Positions 41,600-49,676 of a DNA stretch of 64,000 nucleotides are shown piece after piece. The stretch is from Paulinella micropora (taxonomy: Eukaryota; Cercozoa; Imbricatea; Euglyphida; Paulinellidae): positions 112,501-176,500 of the forward strand of contig WBZZ01005867.1 of the NCBI GenBank assembly GCA_019918135.1, written 5' to 3'. Position 1 is the first letter of the stretch. Each line of letters opens with the position of its first letter. Under the pieces are notes generated by a model. It saw only the letters and a program-made list of their open reading frames with translations, was not told where the DNA came from and ran no database searches. The position numbers and the translations under genes were made by a program.

Positions 41600-42461
41600 T
41601 TCGGCCGACAATATTAATATTCGCCATCGTATCATTACTAAGGAGATAGCGGATCTGAGCCAAGTGGTGAAGAGTCTTGGTGACCACGACAGTTATTTCT
41701 ACGAAGAAACTTGGACACTGATGGATAAGCTACGGCTTTGGTATACAACGGACCAGTACGACGACGATTTCCGTCCCGCTGCTGAAAGTTTTTCTGATTT
41801 CTGGTGGGCCAAGCCAGACACTGCACTGTATCGCGGAGAGGACCCAAGCGGCAGAGCGGAGATGTTGAGAGCTCTGTTGGATGTTCTTACACAGATCAGG
41901 AAGCTCAGGCCCCAGATACTGCCCTCTGTTAGATTCGACCGTCTTTTGGACGCGGTGAAAGTGCAAACGGGCAAGGCTGAGAAAGTGGTGGCACAAATCG
42001 CACTTTTGCGCAAGAAAATCGGGCCGGGCAAGAAAATGCTTGAATCCCTCGCCCGCCAAGAGGCAGCGGCACAGGAAAAAGTGCAACAAACAGAAAGCGG
42101 AATTGAAGCAAAACATACCAGCCAGCTCCAGTATAGTGCCATGGCGGAGGTTACACGGGAATTGGAACAAGTGGGAAGGAAAGCAGAAGCCCTGCGCCGC
42201 TTAATTGACGACTGGGGACAAGGACAGGGCATCGACTCTGTCAGCGCGGCGGAGACAGAGCTTCGAACTGCAAACGAAAGATTGGAAACATTCTGCAGAG
42301 AGGCTAATGAAGAACACCAGCAAAGTACAAACTACGGCACCGGGGGTGCCCCCTCCGCCAAGTATACCGAGCTAGCTACAACAGCGTCTTGGCTCCAGCG
42401 TCTGGTCAAGGAGCTAAGCCTGCAGCGCGATGTTTTGGCTGACTTGGAGAAAGTGTCGTGA
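41600..42461 (+). CDS. Coiled-coil protein, 5' end abutting the retrotransposon
   Basis: The frame is open from about 41600 with no ATG until 41721 (MDKLRLWYTTDQYDDDFRPA). Residues DLSQVVKSLGDHDSYFYEET precede that ATG and look like coding sequence, so the gene is either cut by the retrotransposon or starts in an exon removed by it. The rest is a long helical coiled coil (AEKVVAQIALLRKKIGPGKK, EVTRELEQVGRKAEALRRLI, AETELRTANERLETFCREAN) of tether or cytoskeletal type. After TGA at 42459 the frame stays open to TAA at 42567, overlapping an AATAAA. No family recognised. Confidence 0.65.
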
Positions 42462-42761
42462 GTTTGGAGCTTCAATGAGGCGTACGGTGCTGCCAAGGAC
42501 ACGAGTAAGTGGGGGCGATTCGGCAGTAGCGTGAGCGCCACGCGGTCTTTGTCGTTGCCTTTTTACTAAATAAACCCCGCCGGCTGCTCTTTCCCTCCTT
42601 TTTTCTCACCCCCCCCCTCCCGAGGTTGGTAAGGATAGTGTCCTGTCCGCCGGTTGGCCGCTGGCGCGGCCGAAGCCCCGCACGAGCGAGAGCCGGGGGT
42701 TCAGGCCCAGGAGGGGAGGAGGGAAAGGACGGCGGCGTCTTGGTGCAGCCCCCCCCTTTGC
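42462..42761. other. Spacer with 3' signals and C runs
   Basis: It holds TACTAAATAAA at about 42563 (poly(A) signal for the + strand gene), a C run near 42612 and GC-rich sequence. No separate gene is supported. Confidence 0.4.
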
Positions 42762-44420
42762 CTAAGAGAGTCCCTCTACTTGTAAGGCCGGCCGCGCGCG
42801 CAACAGCTCTTGTACCGCTCCGCGCGTGATCTCATTGCACCCGGCCAGCCCGAGGCGCTGCAGCCTGTGCCTGTTGCGCAGCTGCCGCAGCCCCTCGTCC
42901 GTGAGCCAGCCGGAGTAGCTAAGGTCTAGTTGCTCCAGCCCGGCCGGCAGCTTCGACAGACCCTGTCCGGTGAGCCCGCGGCGCTGGCTGAGCAAGAGCC
43001 GCCGCAGCCCCCGTAGTTGTCCCAAGTATGCCAGTCCGTGGTCGGTGAATTGGTTGTGTCCGCTGAGCTTGAGCTGCCGAAGCTGCTGCAACGCCCGCAG
43101 GCACGCCAGCCCCTCATCCTGGAGCAGGCGGCAGTCACGCAGGTCGAGCTCCTCCAGGCCGCGCGGCAGCTCCGACAGATCCTGATCGGAGAGTCCGGCA
43201 CAGCCACTGAGATCAAGTCGTCGCAACCTCTGCAGCGGCTGCAAGCACGCCAGCCCGGCGCCGGTCAGCCAACCGCTGAAACCAAGCCTGAGCTCCTCTA
43301 GGTTAGGCAGCTGCTCTAGCTCCCCGTCGGTCAAGCCGGAGCACTGGCTGAGATCGAGCTGCCGCAAGGACGGCAGCGTTGGCAGGTGTCTTAGCCACGG
43401 GCTTTGCAGGTTGGAACAACCCGCGAGGTTCAGCCGTCGCAAGCGGCGGAGGGCCCCCAGGTGCCACAGCCCGGCGGCCGAGAACCCCGAACAGAACTTC
43501 AAGCCCAGACCCTGCAGGTCCGGCAGCCCCTGCACGAGGCTAGCCAGCCCGGCGTCGGTCAGCCAAGCACAGTGCGCGAGGTCCAGCTGCCGCAGGCCGG
43601 CAAGCTGCCGCAGGCCCGGGAGCACGGCGGAGGTGAGCCCCTGGCAACTGCGGAGGCTGAGCTTCTCGAGGCAGTGCAGCCCCTGCAGCCCCTGCAGCAG
43701 CACCTCATCGGTCAGATCGTCCAGCTCGAGGCGTAGTACCCGCAGGCCAGCCAGCTTCTGCCCCAGGCCCTTAAACCCACGCACGGTCAGGCCGGCGCAG
43801 AATTTGAGGCTGAGGTGCTGCAGGCCGGGCAGCTCGGTCAGCTGCTGCAGCCCGTGGTCGTCGAGCCTGGTCGTGTCAACCTCCAGGTACCGGAGGCCCC
43901 GTAGCTGGGACAAAGTGGCGCCAGTCAGCGGCCCGCAGGCGATGAGCTCCAGCTTCCGCAGGTCTTGCAGCCGGGCTAAGCACGCCAACCCGTGGTCGGT
44001 GACTTGGTCACTATCGGCAAGCCGGATCTGCTGGGTCCCAGGAAAGGCCCGGGTCGCGCTCTCGAGGGTCGCGTCGGTGGCGCCCTCTAGTTCCAACCTC
44101 TGCACCGTGAGGCCCGGGAACCGGCGGCCCTGCAGGGCCGCCAGCCCGCCCGCCTCGAGCACCAGCAGGGGCACGTCGAGCCGGGCGGTGGCCCAGGCGT
44201 CGCCGGCTACGGCCAGAAACCAGGCGGCGTCTGCCGCGGTGACGAGGCGCAGCGCCGGGCAGCGGAAGCGTGTCCAAGTGCTGGGCCGGAGCAGCAGCCC
44301 GCGCCACTCCGGGCACGTGGCGGCCAGGCCCGGCAGCCCCGTCCAGCCCAGGCTGTCCCTGAGCGCGGCCCACGCCGCCGGGGGCGGCCCGCCCTGGCCC
44401 GCGGCCTCCGCGGCTCGCAT
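42762..44420 (-). CDS. F-box-like leucine-rich repeat protein 1
   Basis: 552 residues. Residues ~17-50 (WAALRDSLGWTGLPGLAATC and PEWRGLL) resemble an F-box helical bundle. A linker (RFRCPALRLVTAADAAWFLA, GDAWATARLDVPLL) follows. From ~residue 130 to the end there are about 17 leucine-rich repeats of 24-27 residues in the cysteine/RNI style, e.g. LRRLDLSGCAGLSDQDLSEL and LRQLDLAHCAWLTDAGLASL. F-box/LRR proteins recruit substrates to SCF ubiquitin ligases through the LRR horseshoe. The gene is intronless with extreme GC. It has a paralogue immediately to the right in the same direction. Confidence 0.85.
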   Translation of the reverse strand: MRAAEAAGQGGPPPAAWAALRDSLGWTGLPGLAATCPEWRGLLLRPSTWTRFRCPALRLVTAADAAWFLAVAGDAWATARLDVPLLVLEAGGLAALQGRRFPGLTVQRLELEGATDATLESATRAFPGTQQIRLADSDQVTDHGLACLARLQDLRKLELIACGPLTGATLSQLRGLRYLEVDTTRLDDHGLQQLTELPGLQHLSLKFCAGLTVRGFKGLGQKLAGLRVLRLELDDLTDEVLLQGLQGLHCLEKLSLRSCQGLTSAVLPGLRQLAGLRQLDLAHCAWLTDAGLASLVQGLPDLQGLGLKFCSGFSAAGLWHLGALRRLRRLNLAGCSNLQSPWLRHLPTLPSLRQLDLSQCSGLTDGELEQLPNLEELRLGFSGWLTGAGLACLQPLQRLRRLDLSGCAGLSDQDLSELPRGLEELDLRDCRLLQDEGLACLRALQQLRQLKLSGHNQFTDHGLAYLGQLRGLRRLLLSQRRGLTGQGLSKLPAGLEQLDLSYSGWLTDEGLRQLRNRHRLQRLGLAGCNEITRGAVQELLRARPALQVEGLS

Positions 44421-45027
44421 GGTCTTTGCGTGGGACTAGCCAAGCCTCCCCCCTTCGGCGACGGCGGCAGCACACGGGGGACACTGCTCCACCCCTGTCG
44501 GTCCGGTTGCGGTGCCTGGGCAAGCGCTCGCTCCGCCGCGCGCTGGGACCCGTCGAGCCGGGCCGCCCAGTCAGAAAGAGCACAGGGGACGGACGGACAC
44601 CGCGGGAGAGCAAGACAGAGAGAGAGAGAGAGCGTGTGCGCTTTTACTAATAGCCTCCTCGGCCACCGGCCAGGCGCAGCAGCCCAGAGTGGTTAGGCGC
44701 ACGCGGGCTGCGCGCGAAGAAGAAGGGAGAGAGAACAGGAAGCAAAAGAAAAAGAAGAGGGCAGAAGAAGAAGAGGAAGAGAGACAGGAGGAGGAAGACG
44801 AGGGGGGGGGCGCGGGCTTTTCTCCTCCCCCCGAGCGGCCAGGCTGGAGCAGGAGGGGGGCAAGCGCCGGCCAGGGCTGAGGGCTGGGCCAGAGACCCTC
44901 CCAGACTGTTTCTTTCTTTGTCGTCCGAGTCCGGACCGCGCAGGTGGTACCGGCTGGCCGCGCCCCGCCGCCCGGCCGAGGAGAGAAAGGACAAGGAGGA
45001 GGGGGGCGCGGCTGGCGACGCCGCCGC
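44421..45027. other. Intergenic, purine-rich
   Basis: It contains an (AG)n run near 44617-44630 and a ~100-nt purine-only tract at 44715-44815 (GAAGAAGAAGAGGAAGAGAG-like) ending in a G run, possibly promoter or 3' UTR. No gene is supported. Confidence 0.5.
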
Positions 45028-46659
45028 TCACTGCACCCACAGGAGGGTTTCCACCTGGAGGGCCGGGCGCGCGCGCAGCAGTCCGGCCACCGCCCCGGGC
45101 GTGAGCCCCCGGCAGCCGGTCAGCCGGACGCGTTGCAGTCCGCGCAACTCGCGCAGCTGGTCTAGCCCCTGGTCCGTGAGCCAGCCGCAGTCGCTCAGGT
45201 CGAGCTGCGCCAGCCGTGGCAGCCGTTGCAAGTGTCCGAGCCCCGCTGGGGTGAGGAGGAGGCCGTCGCACCTGCTCAGGTTGAGCTCTCGCAACCCTGG
45301 CGATCTCTCCACTAGAAGCCCCCAACCCCCGTCCGTGAGCCAGTTGCAGCCACGGAGGTCTAGCTTTTCTAAGCCGAGCGGTAACAGAGCTAGCCCCGCG
45401 TTGGTGAGTCCGCGACAGAAGCCCACGTCCAGACTGCGCAACGCCAGCGAAGCCCCTAAGTGTGCCAGCGCTGCGTTAGTAAGCCGCTCGCAGCCTCTAA
45501 GCTTGAGCTCCTCCAGCCCAGGCACCGCCTGCAACAACAGCTGGAGCCCCTCAGTGGTCAGAAGAGGGCACGAGCTCAGGTCGAGGTGTGTCAAAGCCGG
45601 CAGCGCTACCAGGGGGACCAAACTTACAGCCGTCAGCTGATCGCAGCCTGCCAAGACTAGTTTCTGCAGGGCTTGCAGGCTCCCCCGGCCCTCGGAGTCC
45701 ACCAGGCCGCACAGGTTCCACAGGCCTGCGTCGGTGAGCCAGGAACTACCGGAGAGGTCGAGCCGCCGCAGGCTGGTCAGCGGGGCCAGGGCCTGGGTCG
45801 CGTTGTCGGTGAGCTCCTGGCAACGGAGGAGGCTAAGCTCCTCTAAGTCTGGCAGCTTTGCTAGTAGCGGCGTGAGCTCCGTGTCGTCGAGAGCAATGGA
45901 ACCGTTCAGGTGCAGCGCCCGCAGCCTGCGCAGTTCGGACAAGTGCTGCAGGCTGGGAGCCGTCAGGCCGCAGCGGCCGATGTACAGGTCCCGCAGGCCG
46001 GGCAGCTGTTGCAGCTGCTGCACTTCCTTGGAGTCGAGGGCGTTGCAGTGCTCGAGCCGCAAGGATTCAAGGCTCCGCGGCCAGAGCAGCGGGGGACCGC
46101 TCAGGGGCCCGCTACCAAAGAGCTCCAGCCCCCGCAGGTCGCGCAGCCCGGCTAGGACCGCCAGCCCGCCGCCCGTGACGCCGGTGTTGTCGCGCAGCTG
46201 GTCTAGGAATGCTTGCCCCTGGTCACTGGGGCACTTGGCCAGCCTCAGGTGCCGCGTGCCGGGGAAAGTCCGGACGGCGCTCGCGAGGGTCGCGTCCGTG
46301 GGCTCCGCTAGCTCCAGCCGCTGCACCGTGAGCCCCACGAACTGTCGTGTCTGCAGCGCCGCCAAACCCTCGGCCCCGAGCAGCACCAGCGGCACGTCGA
46401 GCCGGGCGGTGGCCCAGGCGTCGCCGACGACGGCCAGGAACCACGCGCCCTCGGCCGCGGTCACGAGGCGCAGCGCCGGGCAGCTGAAGCGCGCCCAGCT
46501 GCTGCCGGGCCAGCCCAGCACCAGCTGGGCGTGCCGGGCCGGGCACGTCGCGGCCAGGGCCGGCAGCCCCGCCCAGCCCAGGCAGTCCCGGACCGCGGCC
46601 CACGCCGCCGGGGGCGGCCCACCCTGGCTACTACTGGTCGCAGCGGCAGAAGCCCGCAT
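45028..46659 (-). CDS. F-box-like leucine-rich repeat protein 2
   Basis: 543 residues, same plan as the 42762-44420 gene. Shared N-terminal blocks are GGPPPAAWAA(V)RDCLGWAGL, RLVTAAEGAWFLAVVGDAWA and TARLDVPL. The LRR region includes LRRLDLSGSSWLTDAGLWNL, LEELKLRGCERLTNAALAHL and LEKLDLRGCNWLTDGG. The C-terminal ends share RARPALQVE. The two are clear tandem duplicates, well diverged in the LRR face where ligands would bind. Start ATG at 46659. Confidence 0.85.
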   Translation of the reverse strand: MRASAAATSSSQGGPPPAAWAAVRDCLGWAGLPALAATCPARHAQLVLGWPGSSWARFSCPALRLVTAAEGAWFLAVVGDAWATARLDVPLVLLGAEGLAALQTRQFVGLTVQRLELAEPTDATLASAVRTFPGTRHLRLAKCPSDQGQAFLDQLRDNTGVTGGGLAVLAGLRDLRGLELFGSGPLSGPPLLWPRSLESLRLEHCNALDSKEVQQLQQLPGLRDLYIGRCGLTAPSLQHLSELRRLRALHLNGSIALDDTELTPLLAKLPDLEELSLLRCQELTDNATQALAPLTSLRRLDLSGSSWLTDAGLWNLCGLVDSEGRGSLQALQKLVLAGCDQLTAVSLVPLVALPALTHLDLSSCPLLTTEGLQLLLQAVPGLEELKLRGCERLTNAALAHLGASLALRSLDVGFCRGLTNAGLALLPLGLEKLDLRGCNWLTDGGWGLLVERSPGLRELNLSRCDGLLLTPAGLGHLQRLPRLAQLDLSDCGWLTDQGLDQLRELRGLQRVRLTGCRGLTPGAVAGLLRARPALQVETLLWVQ

Positions 46660-46788
46660 CTCTTACTGGGGGGGGCAGAAGTGCTAGCGCGGTCGCCGCT
46701 GCCGGCGGCGGCGCACGCCAACCTCTTCCCCCCCCCCAGCCGTCTCCTCTGCTCCCCCTCCCCCCCCCAGGGCGCGCGGGCGCGCGAG

Positions 46789-49005
46789 CTAGGAAAGGGA
46801 GGGAAAAGGGGGAGAGTCTTCCCCCCCTAGCGCCCGCTGGAGGGCCTCCCAGCGCGGGGTAACGAGCTCCGGCCAGCGTGCGAAGCCCTGCTGCACCGCG
46901 GCGCCCACACCGCGCCACAGGCGCGGGGCCAGCAGTTGCACCCGCCGCCGGGGCCGGGGGTCCTCCAGGACCCGGCGCGACGAGAGCCAGTCCGGGCCGG
47001 GGTCGGCGGGCAGCGCGCACAGCTGCGCCAGGGCGGCCCCAATGCGCTGCAGGCAGGCCGGGTCGTCGTCCCCCCGGCAGCGCAGCTGCTGCAGGTAGTC
47101 CCCTAGGTACGCCAGCAGCATCTGGCGCAGCGCGTGGTCCTGGGCCCAGGCCCGGGGGTACAGCCGGGGCAGCCAGGGGGTCCGCTCCCGGCCCAGGCGC
47201 GCCCAGACCTCCGGGGGGCTCTGGGCGCGGCCCAGCAGGCCCGAGCACGCCAGGAAGATCCAGGCGGCGTGGCTCAGCCAGCCGGGTGGGTCGCGGTGGC
47301 CGGCCAGGTGGTCGGCCAGGGCGCGCCACTCGTGCCGGCCCAGGCAGAACTCCAGGCCCCGGCAGCGGTACACGGGCGCCCCCGTGTGGTCCGCCCAGGG
47401 CCGCAGCAACGTGTACCGGCCGCTGACGGCCACGACGTGCGGGGCCGGCCCCCCGGGCGGCGACGGCGGGTACGAGGGCCCGGGGCCCTCGTGCCGGGCG
47501 TCGTCGTACAGGTAGAAATCCTCGACGTGCAGGGGCGTGCCCAGCGCACACAAGGCACGCCAGGCGCTGTCCTGGACCAGCAGCCAGGGGCGCAGGCCAC
47601 GCTGCCTGTGCCGGATGTAGTGCATCACGTACGCCGGCAGGTTGAAGGACCGGAAGGCGGCGCGGGTCAGGCGCGCGCCCGCTCCCGCGGGCCACGCCCG
47701 CTCCCACGCCCGCGCCCAGCGCTCGAGCCAGCGCGCTGGCGGCGACGGATGGTCCGGCAGCAGCGCCCGGTGGTGCGGCAGGCCCAGGTGCACCGCCAGC
47801 TCCCGCGCCCCGGGCTGGGCCACGAAGGCGCGGGCCAGCCGCGTGGCCGCCGTCGTGGCGGCACCGTCCCCGCGCGCCCCCCGGCCCGGGTCGTCGTCGT
47901 CGGCGGGGGGGCCCCGGTCCAGCACCGACAGCGCGCGCGGGGCCAGGCCGGCCAGGGCGGCCAGGTCGCCGGGCCCGCAGCCGCGCACGTCCAGGTACTG
48001 CAGCTCCAGCCGCAGCCAGGCCGGCCGCCCGGCGGGGCACAGACCCTCGAGCAGGGCCGCCAGCGCGCCGTCGGCCAGCACGCCGGCGTCCTCGGCCCCC
48101 GGCTGGTGCCACAGGCACGGGTCGCACGTGGCCACCACCAGCTCGTACCGCCGCAGCGCGGGCGTGTGGGCGGCCGGCCAGCCCAGGCCCGAGCCCCGCG
48201 GCCGCCGCGTCCGCAGCCAGCGGAGGAGCTGGTACAGCCCCAGCGGCCGCTCCAGCCGCACCCGGGCCAGGCGCGGCCAGCCGGCCCCCGTGCACAGCAC
48301 CAGCGTGTCCTCGGGCCCGCACACCAGGCCGTCGGGGCAGGGCTGCCACACCCGGAGGTCGGCCAGGCACGGCGCCAGGCGCTCGAAGTCCGGCCCGTAC
48401 AGCCTGGCGTCCGTGCAGTCGTTGAGCGCTAGGCGCCGCAAGGCGCGGCAGCCGAGGTCGCCCAGGCCCGCGGGCCCAAAGTCCACGTGGGCGAGCGTCA
48501 GGGCGTACAGGTCCCGGGCCACGGCGCACAGCCTGGGGCGCAGCAGGTGCGTCCAGGGTGGCGTGGGGCCCGGCGGCGCACGCACCAGCTCCAGCGTCAG
48601 CGAGCGCAAGCGCCGCGCGCGCCGGCACCCGCGCCCCCGCCAGGCCGCCAGCAGCTGGGCCACGGCCGGGGGCGGGCCGGCCAGGCAGAGCGACCGCACC
48701 TCGGGGTAACCAGCCAGGGCGCGCCGCAGCAGCGCCGAGCGGGCGGGCGGCAGCGGCTCGGCCAGCCGCAGCGTCAGCCTGGTGTCCGGCTGGCACAAGA
48801 GCGCGGCGGCCCCGCCGGCGGCCGGTGGCGGCGGGCCGACGACGCCGAGCGCCGCGGCCAGCCAGAGGCGGGCCCGCGCGTACCGGTGGACGAGGTCGTG
48901 CCAGGCCCGGGAGGCGCCGCCGAGCGCCACGAGGTCCGCGGGCGCGAGGCAGGCGAGGGCGTGGCCACACCAGACCTCGGCCCAGTCGGGCGCGGCCAGT
49001 GGCAT
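46789..49005 (-). CDS. F-box-like protein with irregular leucine repeats
   Basis: 738 residues from ATG 49005. The N-terminus HALACLAPADLVALGGASRA WHDLV (two pieces) is a good F-box-like core (L-x-x-A-D-L). Downstream are irregular leucine repeats (RRARRLRSLTLELV, CRALRRLALNDCTDARLYGP, LRLELQYLDVRGCGPGDLAA), an Asp/Gly-rich insert near residue 375, and a Trp-rich C-terminal half (RWLERWARAWERAW, PPEVWARLGRERTPWLPRLY). A competing open frame of similar length on the same strand is rejected because it is Arg/Ala/Gly/Pro-monotonous. Likely a substrate-adaptor protein by analogy with its neighbours. Confidence 0.75.
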   Translation of the reverse strand: MPLAAPDWAEVWCGHALACLAPADLVALGGASRAWHDLVHRYARARLWLAAALGVVGPPPPAAGGAAALLCQPDTRLTLRLAEPLPPARSALLRRALAGYPEVRSLCLAGPPPAVAQLLAAWRGRGCRRARRLRSLTLELVRAPPGPTPPWTHLLRPRLCAVARDLYALTLAHVDFGPAGLGDLGCRALRRLALNDCTDARLYGPDFERLAPCLADLRVWQPCPDGLVCGPEDTLVLCTGAGWPRLARVRLERPLGLYQLLRWLRTRRPRGSGLGWPAAHTPALRRYELVVATCDPCLWHQPGAEDAGVLADGALAALLEGLCPAGRPAWLRLELQYLDVRGCGPGDLAALAGLAPRALSVLDRGPPADDDDPGRGARGDGAATTAATRLARAFVAQPGARELAVHLGLPHHRALLPDHPSPPARWLERWARAWERAWPAGAGARLTRAAFRSFNLPAYVMHYIRHRQRGLRPWLLVQDSAWRALCALGTPLHVEDFYLYDDARHEGPGPSYPPSPPGGPAPHVVAVSGRYTLLRPWADHTGAPVYRCRGLEFCLGRHEWRALADHLAGHRDPPGWLSHAAWIFLACSGLLGRAQSPPEVWARLGRERTPWLPRLYPRAWAQDHALRQMLLAYLGDYLQQLRCRGDDDPACLQRIGAALAQLCALPADPGPDWLSSRRVLEDPRPRRRVQLLAPRLWRGVGAAVQQGFARWPELVTPRWEALQRALGGEDSPPFPSLS

Positions 49006-49676
49006 GGCGCGCCCCCGTTCGCTAGCTCCGGGCTGCCAGGCTGGGGCTAGCCACGCTTAGTGCCGACAGCGAGGGAGCTGGGCACCCCCGCCGGCCGCGG
49101 GGGTGCGGGGCGCGGGCCGGGGGGGGGCAGGAGAGAGCCCCTGCCTCCTCCTACCCAGCCCAGTCGCGCACGACCGGTCCCTTCGGCGCCTCCGGGGCAG
49201 AACGGGGCACAACGGACTGGCCGGGGCGAAGCGGGGGGGGAGGGGAAGCAGGGCAAAGAGGGAAGGGGGGTGCTGGTGGACGGTCCGGCGGCTACGGCGG
49301 CCGGTACTTCCTACGCTGGCTGAGGACAGCCGACGTGGATCAGAGACTGGCTAGCTGATCTTTAATGGTGGTTGGTCGGGCCGAAGCAGCGCTAAAGCCC
49401 CCCGTGCCGCAAGCTCCACTGCCAAAACCTAGAGCCAAAGAGCACTAGCAACCTAACCCGCGCACGGGAGGAGGGAGACTTAGTTTTGCACGGCGGGTGA
49501 CTCGCTGGCGGCGCGAGGCAAGCACCGCGGCCGCGTGGGTAGAACGGTAGGAGCGCTGGGCCCCATGAAGCGGGTCACCGCGCGCCGCTGCAGCCCCCCT
49601 AGCCACCGGCGCGAACGGCCCGCCCGGGACCGCGGGCCTTAGCGGTCACTCCTTGTTGGGGCAGGGTGGCCGCCAA
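49006..49676. other. Intergenic GC-rich spacer
   Basis: G/C runs at about 49119 and 49226, and a short AT island with GCTGATCTTTAATGGTGG at 49356-49373. On the - strand this gives ATTAAAGATCAGC, possibly a 3'-end signal or TATA-poor promoter. No gene is supported. Confidence 0.4.

Noticed and set aside
41699-42232. - strand Ser/Cys-rich frame opposite the coiled-coil gene
   Set aside because: Shadow of a coiled-coil reading frame; no start context or domain.
43411-44439. 342-codon + strand frame opposite the LRR gene
   Set aside because: Antisense of regular leucine repeats; Ser/Arg/Pro-rich, no homology.
46631-48970. 779-codon open frame on the - strand overlapping the F-box-like gene
   Set aside because: It is Arg/Ala/Gly/Pro-monotonous with no domain, an out-of-frame shadow in GC-rich DNA.
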